From positions 533,001 through 597,000 of the forward strand of contig JACSYO010000005.1 of NCBI GenBank assembly GCA_016806645.1: 64,000 bases of DNA. The letters run 5' to 3'. The stretch's first letter is position 1; each line of letters begins with the position of its first letter. Below, piece by piece: positions 1 to 21,867 of this stretch. Origin of the DNA: Ophiodon elongatus (Eukaryota > Chordata > Actinopteri > Perciformes > Hexagrammidae). The notes below the pieces were generated by a model that was not told the origin of the DNA, did no database searches, and saw only the letters and a program-made list of their open reading frames with translations. A program made the position numbers and the translations under genes.

Positions 1-249
1 CATGGACATTACCAGCACTGTTTCCATTCGGTCCGTTGTAGTGAGAAACTACATATCGACCAGAAGGTTTATGATACATTTTATTTGTAGAGCACTTTCC
101 AGACCACCGAAGGACGCTGAATTAGAAATGCAGGTTGTTGTGGGCGAAGCTCAGATGTGTCTGTACGAGTAGCAGCTCAATAGAATCACCAAATCACTGC
201 CTGTAGTTCCTCAGCAGTATTCCTAATATGTCAAACTTTTGGTTTGCAG

Positions 250-8321
<8,072 letters not shown>

Positions 8322-8947
8322 AGGAAGCCATGGTCTGCTCCGCTCTGCCTGCTGAGGCGAAGGTTTAGGTAAAGACCTGGATCCCTATGGACCTGAATGG
8401 GAATGAAAACAGCACTTCAGTTTCACACTGAAGAGACCGCTGTTCATAAACACCGCCCTCTGTTGCCATTGGAGACCTGCTTTTCTTTAGAAAGGCCAGC
8501 TGATTTTGGAACCATGGAACTAACCTGACATTTTAATGCACAACCTGTATGAATGGATGAAGATGACAACTAGTGTTTCATTTCAAAGTGGTTTCCACGG
8601 CTGGACATGCTCTCCGCGGGTCCATGCACTGGTCCGATCGCTCTGCACCCAGATGGAACACGACCGTGGACAGCAGAGGGTGCTGTCAGACCTTCTCTCT
8701 TCTCATCTTAATTCATTCATATCGATGTTTGAAATGTTTTCATAAGATATCTTGATTAAACTGAAATCTTTGTTCAGGAATTTTTAATATGGCAATTATT
8801 CCACCATTTTCATACATTAGCAGTTCCTTCGTTGTCATGATTATATTTGAACTGAAAATGTTGAATGAATGGCATTTGAATGTAGTCCATTAATAATGTT
8901 GTCCAGCCACATCAGCAAAGTATTGTTGTATATATGGTACCAGCTTG

Positions 8948-8953
8948 AATAAA
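8948..8953 (+). promoter_or_regulatory. Probable ccdc22 polyadenylation signal
   Basis: AATAAA lies 627 bases after the ccdc22 stop and is the first clear canonical hexamer downstream. The 3' UTR would run from 8322 to about 8970. Confidence 0.6.
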
Positions 8954-8970
8954 GATGCCTTACAAACTTG

Positions 8971-10250
8971 AAGAGCAGCTCTTATCAGCCTTATGAGACG
9001 CTGGTCATGATGAGTGGACCTACTCTTATGACATCATCTACACCACAATGCTCAGTTGCACTTTTAACACCAGTTCCGTAGGCAGGTGTAGGCAAATAGT
9101 TAGGTTGTAATGGATTGAAGAATATTGTTTTGGTATTTGATCTTGCTGAACGTTACGCCCTGACTGTGGTCATGCCCTGCTGTTGACTCAAGTGACAACA
9201 AAGTGACGGGGAAAAAAGTCTGCCACTCTTATTAGTGTCAAATGCTGATTCAGTGTTGAATGTCCCTGTTCTATTGGGATATGACGGTGTGTTTCACAGG
9301 CAGTCATCCTCTCCATCAGCATGAACCAATTGGTAAATGCATAATGCTTGGGTTAGACATGGATTAGCACCTTTCTGACATTAGTGGACGAAGAGCTTTT
9401 AGAATTAGTTGCGTCCTGTGGCTGCAGGCGAGCCATGCAAGGTGCTGGCCTGGTCATTGGGAGCAATTTAGGGTTCAGTGGCTCACTCAAGGACAATAAT
9501 TCGACATGGACAGAGAGTAATAGGGGATAGGACCACTTAATGTTCCACTGACATACCATTGCTATGCCACTCACTTTAAGTGTCGTATGGCTTTCTTTAG
9601 TGGTATACATCTGCTGTTTTACTTGTATATGCCATTTATAAACCTCATGTCTGGAGTTCCCCTGGCTATCACTCTCCATAAGCATATATTGATACTGTAA
9701 TAAACCTAGCCTCAGATGTGAGAATCTAGAAAGCCTGCACAGAGACTGTTTGTACTGTGCACACAAAGATGTCCTCCCCTTCAGTGCCACCCACATGGGG
9801 AAAAAACAGGTGTATGGGAACTTGACAATCTAGACCTCCCCACACAGGAATTACACAGTTAGGGCAATGCAACTGAATACTGCAACTCACATCGAAATGA
9901 CATACACAAGAGTGAAATCACTCTCCACCGCAAACACACTTGCTATCAGGGCGCACATGCAGAGGCTCCTGAGGGGCCATGTAGCTCCCTCAGCTGCTAA
10001 CTCACCCCCCCCCCCCCTCCCCCATAAACTACAGGTGACATAGACAAACAACTCCAAATCAATAAACCTATTTAAAACCATCTAACTTCCTGTGGGTAGG
10101 AGACCCTCCCCCAGGGGCAGAGCTGTGGTGCTGGTCAGGTTTCAATCAGAGTTGGGTATGAGGAGGCGACTGCTGGTCCAGTGCCATGAGGCAGTAGAAG
10201 AGCCTCACACTCCTCAACGCCTGCTGCCTCTACCTCAGCTCTACCTCACA
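8971..10250. other. Intergenic stretch between ccdc22 and slc38a5, retroposon traces
   Basis: No gene seen. Around 9420-9530 is a diverged phrase typical of teleost retroposons (a CAATTTAGGGTTCAGTG-like segment, then CTCACTCAAGGACA). It accounts for the 147-codon minus-strand ORF at 9353-9796. A C-run lies at about 10007-10021. I looked for a forkhead domain because FOXP3 neighbours CCDC22 in mammals, and found none. Confidence 0.45.
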
Positions 10251-10254
10251 CAGC

Positions 10255-11450
10255 GAGATCACCCTAACACTAAGGTTATGGATATAACCCCGGTTCTCTG
10301 ATTAGCATGAGTGAGTGTCTTACGATGGGGAATGCCTTCTGCATGACCTTGTCAGAAGCTCAAATAACACATAACAGGATCTTAATCAATTTCTGCATTG
10401 CACTATTGTATTTTATTTCTTAAACTGCACTGCAACTTTTATTCTATTATTTTTTAGCTTTTTAATGTTTTACTTTTTATATTTAAATGAATGGTCTTCT
10501 TTTCTTTTGCATTATGTTTTAATGCTTTTAATAGTTTTATGTGAAGCACTTTGAATTGCCTTGTTGAAATGTACTATACAAATAAACTTGCCTTACGCAG
10601 GTACTAATTGGCTGGCACTGGTGATGCCTATGACAGGAGGGGATGGGACCCATATATATATCTATATAGATATATCTATATATCAGCCTATATATTAGGT
10701 CGCTAGACATGCCAGTAAAGAAGGCAACTGTCCCAGTGGAACTTCACAAGGGAGGAGCTATGATCTGAGAAGAACCCACACTGGGGAATGAAGGGATGTA
10801 TCCAGGTCAATAGCCCCTACTATCCAGGGGGGTAGCCCCTACTATCCAGGGGGGTAGACGCTGCTTGGACACAGGCTTTCACATGTGTGGCTTTGCCCAA
10901 GTCACAAATAACTGGTCACCCTGGGTCTCCTCGGAGGAGAAAGGGGGAGGGGGGGCAACCTGAGCATGGGGTAAGCCCAGACACGCCTGGGAGTATTTTA
11001 ATTCCAGGGACATACCTTTGGGCTCTTACTAGCGTCACCGGGATTGTTTGCTGAAGCCTAACACCAAAACTAGCCGTGGAACAGTATTGTTGATTTGTGA
11101 ACTAGTGTGCTACTGTACACCTGGGAACCAAGTGCCCGGGGACCGAGTGGTGCCCCCTAGTCAGTAGACAGTTTAGCTTAGCACCCAATAGCACAGTTGT
11201 CGACAGGCTTCCGTGAGAAGCAAGAAGAGGTGTTTGAATGGCAGCTGACACCATGTCAGCCTAATATGTAGGAGGAGGGTCCCTTCCCCTTTGACATAGA
11301 AAGCCCTAGTGTCAGCCACACAGGGCTGAACAGTGGCTCAACACCAATCAGTCCATGCCATTACAATCAGAGTGACACACCATTGGACACTCCGACCTTG
11401 GAGCTAGCAGCCGCCACTAAAGTAGGAGATAACTGCCTCACACCTACAGC
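10255..11450 (+). mobile_element. Composite dispersed repeat with an L2-type LINE 3' tail inside
   Basis: The start (GTTATGGATATAACCCCGGT, then GGAATGCCTTCTGCATGACC) resembles a common teleost dispersed element. Within it, about 10400-10600 ends in AAGCACTTTGAATTGCC followed by a TATACAAATAAA-like tail, typical of L2-clade LINE/SINE 3' ends. A palindromic AT stretch lies at 10650-10690, and a 22-bp unit is duplicated in tandem at 10811-10832 and 10833-10854. No intact ORF. Confidence 0.5.
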
Positions 11451-11750
11451 AAGTTGTTAGAAACTAACAAATGGACTGGGTTCCACCCTCTTTTAATGCG
11501 GTAAGTCCCAACATTCAGTTTAACAAGTCGTTATGGCAACAGGACACAGTTATTCCCTGATACATTCAGCAGCTGTTTCCCCACTACCTGATAAAATTAA
11601 ATTCTAAATTTGAATGCATGTGAAACTAAATTTATTTTTCATGTATATTCAAATCCTATGCAATGTGATTACCACCGCACAGTTAAATATAATAAAATAT
11701 ACTGATATTGAAGCTATATACAGTACGAAACAATCAATCCTTTGGGAATT

Positions 11751-11756
11751 TTTATT
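11751..11756 (-). promoter_or_regulatory. Candidate slc38a5 polyadenylation signal
   Basis: TTTATT on the plus strand reads AATAAA on the gene strand, about 660 bases after the slc38a5 stop. A second candidate is at 11631-11636. Which one is used cannot be told from sequence. Confidence 0.4.
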
Positions 11757-12417
11757 AAACAATATTCACAAATGCTATCCAGAATAAATTCACAAATTAA
11801 TCACAAAATGAATTGGTTCACAGTTGCATACACTTCATGTCTGACTTTGGCTAATGGAAACCAAAATAATTTTACCAATTTGCCAAATGCGGCTCTGCAG
11901 AATCACAGTACACAAGATATCAATTGAAGTGAATTTGTTTAACAACCTCATACTCTGAAAAGAGGAGAAATAATTGGACTACAATGATAACACCATGATG
12001 GGATCTATTTTTGAATAGCATTTCCTCAAGCACATACCAAATAAATGTTCTCAGTCGAACTTAGCTTATAATTAAAGATGTTTTTTTATATTCTTCTTAT
12101 TCTACACCACATTTAGCCTCTGTTATGACAGATAGCTTTTAATGATCAAAGGGCTTCCACGGTTAACATGTTTATCAGGTCTTCATGTGGAGCAGAAGAA
12201 CACCACCTGTGACGGATGCTGTATGTGTCAACCTGGGTGGGTCATGGCACAAGACTGGGCTCTTCTCATCATCTGGAGGAATAGATTGTCCTTATAATTA
12301 ATAAAGACAGTCCAACAAAAGCCCTGAGCCTTCCAGCAGGAGGTTGACTCTGGCTCCCCGGCCACAGGACTGGGGGAGGGGGGCAGCAGTGGGCTGCTGT
12401 AGAGCTCGGGGTGCACT

Positions 12418-15400
12418 TTAGTGGCCGCCGACATTTCGCTTTTCTCCACTCATCCAGTCAAGCCCGATGAATGTCACGCTCATGGTCATGAATATGAAAC
12501 CCAGCGCTGTGAAACACGCAGCCTGAAAAGCCAAAGAAGATATGTCAATGTAGAATCACCAGGCCCACTTAGCTTTACTTCCATTAACTCTGTTGTTGCC
12601 CCCCCCCCACTCAGGGAGAGACGTACGCCTACCTGAATCTTTGGTCTTGAGCTCATGGGCTCCTGGTCAGTGGGGATGATGCGAATGTAGAACAGTCCAG
12701 GAAGGATGAAGATCAGACTGGGAGCAGTGGTTGCCCCTAGACACAGAGGAGGCACAATACATCATTTCATTGTAAAACAGAGTTTATCTCAGAGAAAGTT
12801 GTTGACTGTAATGAATGAGCCCATCGTGAATCTGTGCTTTTAACTTACAGTGATACTATATAACCTTTAAAAGAAGAAATAACACAATTATCTGCTTACA
12901 ATAAATAAAACACACCGTTGCTACAGTCTTACTTGGTCAGGTATGACCAGTAGCTTATGGAGGCTAATGTTAGCTGCTTGCAGACTTTAGATAGTTATTG
13001 CTATTGTTATTGATATTACTGAACTATTTCTCTGACTTTATCACTCTTCTCTACTTTTGCCATTCAGCAAAGGTTATGTAGCCAAAGGTTAACTCCGAAC
13101 TCAGAGAGTAGTAGCAGTTGAGGGATATTTATAAACCAACAGTATCAGTTTAAAGTCAACAGTTCTTCACACAAGAAGCCAGACAAGAACCAAGAACTGA
13201 ATAGCTTCTGGATATAGAACATATCATAACAATAACAACCCTCTATAAGACTTGAGGTCTGCTCCAACTCTCTATACTACACATAATGCTGATGTACACT
13301 TTATCTCAATTGATATGGAACTCCAAAATGGCCAATATAAAAATATATATGTTTTATGGAAAAGTTATTTAATGGGAGAAAAACATAAACAAGTAATTTC
13401 ACGAGAGCTATGTCTCTTTTTACAAATGCCCCTTTTTATTCAGGCTCTTAGTCTAATACCCCACCAGTAATGCCAAAGATGTCTCGAATGTTTGGGACGA
13501 GGATGACCAGCAGGTTGACAACAAAGAGCAGACACATGGCGATGGCGATGTGACGCAGCCAGTGGAAGGGCTTCCCTGGGAACAGCAGCTGCAGCAGGGC
13601 ACGGCGGATCTGACGGAAACACAGACGTCAGGACGCATAATGCTGCTCAGTGGGTCAAACAATAGAAGAACTGTGTGTCAGAAATCAGAGCAGAGCAGCA
13701 AGGGAACATTTTATATCACGCATGGTGGTTCATCAGGATTATTAGAAATGTTGCTTATAATACAACCAGTAGAATCCCACGTCCATTTGGGGCATTTACA
13801 AATGTTGGAAAAGTACAGAAGTGCATAGCATTCACCAAACAAATAAATAAATATGGGTGTTGTAATTATGGCTTCCTTATCTCATAATTATGACGTATAT
13901 CATATTGACAACAAAAGATCTCAAAATATTTGTAAAATCTTGTATTTCAGCTATTGTCACTGCAAATGATTTTATATTACTTTAATGCATGCCATGTATT
14001 GATTTTGAGCCATGGACCTAATTTTAACTTGTCTAAAAGCACAGTTGAAATGAATAACATTAACGATGGCTCAGTTCCATTTAGTGTCCCAGTAAACTAT
14101 CCCAGTGACCAAGCAGACGCAACACCAGCGCCTGCCCAAGTAGAATGCAGCTGTTATTAATGTTATTAAATACACCTGTGCTTTTCCTCCTATAACATGT
14201 CAAAATCATAGACTGTATATAAGAAGTGGACGTAGACGTCATGACGTCACCCGTTGGTTTGTGGACTGCTGTTTTGAAGCCTTGAGTTCAGCGTTTGGGC
14301 TGATGCCATCTTGGATTATGGCCGCCGCCATCTTGGCTTTTTTGCAACCAGTGAAAGGAAGTGACCATATTTGGACAGTGGAGGAGTGACATAGAGACGC
14401 CGTGTACAGCTCTGGTATGGTAACGACCTGTCAATCACCTTGTAGCCCCGCCCTAAAGCATCCCCTGCTTTATGGTCTATTTGACTCTAAATGGACCATA
14501 ATTCACTAAATGAACATCATGCTGTATTGAAGAAGACTTGAAACTAGAGATTGAGACATAAACTCATGTTTACAATGTTTACTGAGGGAATAAATCAAGA
14601 GAGAAGTAGAGTCATTTTCTATAGACTTCTATACAACCAGAGGAGTCTTCCCCTGATGGCCAGTAGAGAGAATGCAAGTTTGAATGCAATGTGCTTCCAT
14701 AGAAATTCCCCAAATGAACATGGAGTTAATTAGTGAATGAGAGCAGTATCTAGTAAACCTTCCTGCACAGATGTTTCACATCTTAATGGGTACACTCCCT
14801 TCTTTTCCTGCTAGTCTTTTAATGTGAAACATCTCCAGAAGGTTAATAGAAGTGGATATATCCATGTTGCCGTACTGCATGAATTAGTGCTGTACAAATG
14901 TACATTATACTGAATTAATCAACTACTTATGTCCACCTCCTCTAAATGTTCTGGCCTCCCTTAGAGACTGGCCTCTACATGTTTGAGAAGTGAGAATTCA
15001 CAGAACCCTGTCCACTTCACTTTAGTATGTAAAAACAAAAAGGCGCAGGCTTTTCAGGTCAGTGTCAGAGAGTATGTCAGCTGGATGTGTGCGTTAAGGC
15101 CAGACATGTTCTTACAGGAAACAAGACCACGGGTACAGTCAGAGTGACGGCCACCAGCACGGCCAGGCGAACACACAGGATCAGAGTGTCCAGAGGGTCC
15201 ACCTTACTGTAGGTATGGAGGAGCTCTGCTTCAGTGTTCTCTGCACACACACACACACACAGAACACACACACACAGAACATGTGAGACCTCACTCGCAT
15301 TAGACTGAGCTACATCGTACAGCTGACTTGCTCGACGTTGCTCTTACCGTAGAAGGTCAGATAGCCGAATGTGGCGGTGAAGGAGTACATGATGAACATG

Positions 15401-18400
15401 CCCAGGATGGAAATGTTGCCAATATTCTGCATTCTTCTCTTGGTTGGGCTTTAGGGGAACAAGATGGCAGATGTTTGTAGCAATACAGTACCCAGATTCA
15501 AGAGAGAGAAGCATGGCTATTGCTACAGTTTATTTTCAGAACAGGTTATATTTAAAGATACAGTTGGCCTGGTTGTAAACAAACATCCAGGTTAGACATG
15601 TTAGGTGCTCTGGCTGGTTTAGATAATCTGGATAAACCTCTGGCTTGTCTGATCTCCTGACTGCTTGTGTTTCTGGACCCATCTGTGACCCAAGTTGTAG
15701 TAAAGCAGAATCATCCTTGAACTGTGAACTCCATTCTGTCTTTATGTTTTAATCAAGAAAGCTTTTTCACGGGTGCTGTGGACGTGTGTGCTGTGTACTG
15801 TATGTGAAGAATGTAAGAATGTATTAATGTGTGCGTCTTACTTGCTCAGTTCAGTGTAGATGGGAAGCACTTCAGGGTGACATACAAAAGCAAATGCCAG
15901 GATGGGGATGGTATACGCCGTCTGCAAATCAAGTCACAGTAAATTCCCTAGGTGGCTTTCCAGGAAGCGCATGAGCCCTGTATGCGTAATACGATGCACC
16001 CACAAATAGTTCCTGGTTCAGAGCACCTCTGAACAGCGCTCATCATAAATGAACACTTCAAATGCAAATGGTAATTTGTGTGTGCCTTCAGGCACTTCAT
16101 CTCTGACCTCTTGGTTGATGGTGAAGAATTTGGAAGAGCACGTGTCCTCTGAGGCCACGGTGTTCACAGAGTAGTTGCCAAACACTTCCAGAGGGCAAGC
16201 AATGTTGAATTTCTTGTAGATGACCTGATGGAGCAGAGAAAGAGAGCTTGAGGAGGGAGAACAAATGCTACCTCTCCTGCCTTTGATAACAAAACAAGAT
16301 GAATCTCAGACGCAGATGAAGACGCACGGAGCGTTGAAACAATAGTCGTCTAATAAAGTGTGTTGCCTGAAATCTCTGAAGTCTTTCCTGACACAAGATT
16401 GCCCTGTTCTGGGAGCACCAGGCACGCCTGCAGGTCCTTGTGAGGTGGTTGAAGCTTGTTAAACCTTTTCCTTCAAAACAAGATATATTTTGGTACTATT
16501 TGGAATCTTCCCAAAACACATGTTGCTTTAGTTACTTTAGTTCTCTACACTGTCTCTGTGTCTATATCACCGAGCAGCTACTGGATACCTCCCTAAAGGC
16601 AACACTACAGCAGCTGTTGACGGCAACTCATCCCTGTCCAACCAGCCAGAGCCACGAGGATCCAACCTGGATGCACTGAGGGCAACAAGCTGATCAGGAT
16701 TGTCTCATTTTTCTCCCAAAAAAATGTATTCCAACAGAATAACTTAAAAGATGCCATGATCAATTGTGAATTATCCAGATAAGGACCTTCTATCCATGTC
16801 ATTGAGACATCAGTTATATAAGCGTTTGAGTAGATGTTTGACATATGATTCCCTTCAGGAAGTTGTTGTTTTGTGAGCAAACAATTGGCTTTTCATGCAT
16901 CCAGCTGACAAAATTACAATTAATTTGGATGACCAACTCATAAGGGAAATATTAGTTTCTTTAGCTGCTAAAAGCTCTACTATGTTCACCAGCTAACTGT
17001 CTGCTTGTGAATATTGTTATAATACACAGAATCACATTTAAAGGTACTTACTTATTTGATATGGTGCGTATGAGAGGTCCCGGGACAGAGGGTTTTGTAT
17101 GCGTACAGATTGTAAAGCCCTCTCAGGCAAATTTGTATGATTTTGGGCTATACAGAATAAATTGACTTGAATGGAATTGTAGTTTTGGTAATTTACTTTT
17201 CTTGAATCAAAACTTTACAATTTGAATTAGATTTTTATAACATTTGGACATTTAAATACCAGTAAAACAATAAATTAATACAAATACATGGTCCACATGA
17301 CCTAATAACTCTCACTATGACCTATAACTATAACACGATAAATATAGTGTTAGAGATATTATAGTGTCACGGTGACGGCTGCAACAAGCACACAGTATAT
17401 GCCATGGTCCCTAGTCGTTTCTCCAGAAGCCCCTGAGCCGTGACGACAGCCATAAAGTAACGAGACCCACAGACTCACCGCAGAGAGGAAGAAGACCATG
17501 CAGGACAGAGAGAAGCCACTGGTATAACCAAGATACCCTGCAGGACGCAAGAAGACAACCCTCAGACACACCTCCAGACACACACACACTGCAGGCACAT
17601 GACATCTGTTGTACTTCTGTCCATCCTGAGAGAGGATCCTCCTCTGTGGCTCTCCTGAAGGTTTCTTACCTTTTTCTCCCTTAAAGGGTTTTTGGGGAGT
17701 TTTTCCTGAACCGATGTGAGGGTCAAAGGTCAGAGGATGTCGTATGTGTACAGATTGTAAAGCCCTCTGAGGATAATTTGTGATTTGTGATTTTGGACAA
17801 TACAAAATAAATTGAATTGATTTGAATTGGCACTTGATGTATGTGCTGTGTGATTTCTTGAATTCTTTTGGCCACGATAATTGTGTAGTTATAATCTGAT
17901 ATCTTGATAGCGCTAATGGTAGAGAAGTAAAAAATAGAGCCTGATTTAAAAATACAGAAATGATAATGTAAGAAAGAAAAGACTTGCATATTTTTTTTAT
18001 TTTTATGTAACATTAATTCATGCATTGGGACCTTTCCTTATCTGAGATTGTTTATTTGTTTTTCACTAAAAGAATGTTGACTTCAAAATGACGTGTCCTA
18101 TCTGTGATGCAATAAACGTATTTATAATAGAAGGTCAAGTGATTCCAGTTTTAAAAGTGTTTAGAATATTTTGATGGTTATCGGGATAATAACGTGAATC
18201 ACAATTATTAGGATAATGGATTTTGGTATCGTCCCATGTCTACATGGGGTCTCAGTCACAAGACACAAACGCAACTCGACATGAAGTGACAGACAGAACA
18301 GACATTCATACAAAGACAAAGTTGTGAAGGTTGTATTAAGTTCAGTTTTCATAAGAGAACAGAGGGGTTAAGTTCTCTTGGAATAATCAACGGCTTTGTC

Positions 18401-18557
18401 AAAAACATAACGGAGGAGTTATTGAGTATGATCAAACTGAGGGGAGGCGGCATACCCAGGTGTTTCATCAGGGCCAGTGGGAGGATGACGCAGACAGTAA
18501 CGATGATGATCAGGTAGTTTCCATTCATGAACCAGTCGCTGTACAGGACACAAGACA

Positions 18558-18590
<33 letters not shown>

Positions 18591-21500
18591 CACACACAGT
18601 TAAACAAACATGTGGAAAAGACTCAAACTGCATTTAGAGGTCACTTCTTTTGATGATAAAATGACAACTTGTTAAGGACAGCCTTGTGATGTTGTGACTC
18701 ATACACAAGCTGCGATGGAAGAGTCATTGTTCACATCCTTACCTCGGTCCACTGAGTTTACTACTGAGGTTTAGGCATTCTTTTCTTTAGTACAATGTAA
18801 CCAGAACCAAAGATACAAGAGAAAGTCACCGTATTGTTACTGCTGGGATAACGACAAGGCTGTCCACTCACAAGCAAGTATATCAGCATGTAAAAATGGT
18901 CATATTAGCTTTCTGTTCAGCAAAATGCCTCGCAGAGTCAGATCCCGGATCAGTTCTAATCAATGAATTCAAACTGAGCAGAGCAGTCACAAACTGTGAG
19001 AGTGAGGCTGGTAGTCTGGTAGAGTAATATTGTATGAAGCAGGATAATGTTTCTATTGGCTGACCATGAAGATTCCCTAGACAAAGTTGAACACAAGTGA
19101 ACTGTGACCCCCCCACCCCCGGGTCTGACGGAGCCAATCAGAACAGAGCACCAAAGCAGGAAACACCTGTTTGGATTTGTCTGAAGTGAATGGGACTTCA
19201 CACTGTGAAGGATTCCACAACATTCAGTTGATTGTTTGGTTTGAGTGCAGTGAAGCACTGGAAACACAAACTCAGGTCAAAATGAAAATACAACATATCT
19301 TCAAAGCAGTGATGTCATCATTTTATATCATGCTTTACTCATATATGAAACTTTATTAGGACAACTGAAGGACAATATAGTGCACAGTGACTAAAAACAT
19401 GTATTTTAGAGATGCTTTAAAGGAACATAAAGGTTTGACTTCCCCAGAGTCAGATAAGAAGAATGCTATCAGTTAACAGATATCAGAATGATATCAGTTT
19501 ATGCTCCAGAGTACACCCCAAATACATCTGACATGAGCCAAGTCTACCATAAGGGCAGGAGATGCTGCACACAGTCTCTAGGCCCATGGAGATGTGGTTC
19601 AGACTGTAATGGCTTTGTCTAACTTAATATATCTATTTATACACATGTTAGAGGATAAGGCTGATGATATTCTGTGTTTCTTCTTGTCAGCAAGTCTCAT
19701 GTTCAGACTCAAGCGACCATGAATGTATCTACCAACAAGTACTGTGTGTCTATCAAAGCCTGACATGTCTTACGCCATAGAGCTCCATTGTCTGGCTCCC
19801 CAGGCCGACATGCTCCTTCCTCACCATGAACACACAATGTAGTTCATGTTGACTCAGTCCTTCATACACCGTCCTGCTGCAGGAAGTGAGGGAAGCCTGT
19901 GAGCGAGTTCTGTCAGTCAGTCAGCTGCTACACTCAGGAGACATGCTCCTCTCACTGCATATATTCAACGCACCCTTTTGATCATGGTGGTGCTCTGCTC
20001 ACCTGACAGCTATGTATGCTGTCACCTGCTGCTGCTGTTCATAGTGTACTTCTGGTTGCAAACAACAAGATGGTGACGGACAAAATGCCAAACTTAAGGC
20101 TTCAAAACCATAGTCCACAAACCAATGGGTGATGTAACGGTGATACCTCTACTTCTTATGTACAGCCTATGATTAAATGTGAGTTGGCTGACTGAACTTG
20201 TCATTATAGAACCAAATGTGGAGAGATCCGCTGGTAAAGATAGTCCCCAACAAATGCATCATTTCCTCCTATTTGAGTTACGTTTGTTAAAAACTACAAT
20301 TACCAACTGTTTTAGGAAATTACTGGGCCTTTTTGGGAAATGAAATGTGAGAGAGTGAGTAGGGTAGTCAAAACATACAGAGAGACGGACACATTGTTGC
20401 TTTTTCTCTTTCATCTTTTCTCTTGGACCTATCTCTGTAATGGGCACATGCAGATTAAACTGATATTGAATGTCATACAATTTGTTGATTTCAAAGAATT
20501 TATCAGTACTCACCCAGAGCTGGATGTCTGGCCAAGAAAGGCTTGAATGACCAGCGGTAACTCAGATTTGACTATGAACAGGTAGCTGGACATGGCTGCA
20601 GGGGAGGAAAACATAGACAGCCTGAAGAAAGAGTGTTTATTAGTGTACACGGCCACATGTCTTTACATGCGCCAGCAAAACAGTGATGCTCTGGCACATC
20701 TGGTTCCCTTATGGTGTATGATCCCCACCGACTCATATGACAGTTACCTTACCTATCCAGGTGTCTTACCTCCAATGTTATGTAGCGTGATGATGACAGC
20801 TGCTATGATCTTCCCTGGATGACCGAAAGCTCTCAGGCCAAGCTGCTCATAGGCACGAATACCTGAAGAGAGCAACAACAAGGAACCATGTTAACTGACT
20901 GACTGCAGACATTATGACATATATTCATATGGCCTCTGATACAAGAGAGGCACATTTATGAAGCCTCACCCACAACTCCAGCACTGCGTAGCAGCAGATG
21001 GACGGAATAACAGGACAGACAGGCGATGCATGTCAGCAGGATCCTGTAAAACACAAACAGGTACGGGAGGTCATGTCATTAATCTCATTCCTACATGTTG
21101 ATTGATTTCAGTATTTTGTGTATTGCACAGCTTTGGGGCAATAATTGAGAAAAAGCGTATTCTTCTTTGAAGCCTTGGAAATACATTCTAAAAGATGCTG
21201 ACAGATGTTACGGTCTGGCCTGGTCAAGTAAAAAACTTGGTTTCTGAAAAAAGACATATCTCCAGTAAAAGCCAGACCAGTCCAGCCAACGTAACACAAA
21301 TACAGTTCATACATTAGTTTGTCTCTTGCTGCACCCACATTGAAAGGCTGCATCATTTAGAGTCAGAGACTGAACCGGCCCTGAGCGATCACCAGGCTGC
21401 CTTTCAACCGGAGCAGACTTTGGAAATCAACAACATCTCTGCCAGGAGATAATAAGATCGCGTGTGTGCGTGAGTGAGTGAGTGAGTGTGTATGCGTGTG

Positions 21501-21820
21501 AGCGTGCATCTCTGTGTCTGTCCACAGCTAATTTCGTATTCTGCTGCATCAAATTGTATAATATTTTGTGTGCTTATTTATGGCTGCATGCTCAAGTACC
21601 TCTTTTGATTGCCGTGACTCAAACTTTCTCAAAACACCTTTTATTGACTGTTTTATACTGCCATTGATTGACTGCTCACAGCTGACTCATATCTGGCCCC
21701 CGGCTGGTAGGGGCCACTGGTGATCTGCATAGATTAAAATAAGAGCGTATCTTTTGTGTGAGGCATGCGAGTGATAATACATAATAATTATGTAATATGT
21801 AATATACTTACAGTCTAAAC

Positions 21821-21867
<47 letters not shown>

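Noticed and set aside
9353..9796. 147-codon minus-strand ORF between ccdc22 and slc38a5
   Set aside because: Overlaps retroposon-like words at 9420-9530, has no family resemblance and no coding-like codon use.
8971..12417. Possible foxp3 next to ccdc22 as in mammals
   Set aside because: No forkhead, zinc-finger or leucine-zipper coding segment was found on either strand here; in this fish it may lie upstream of the window or elsewhere.
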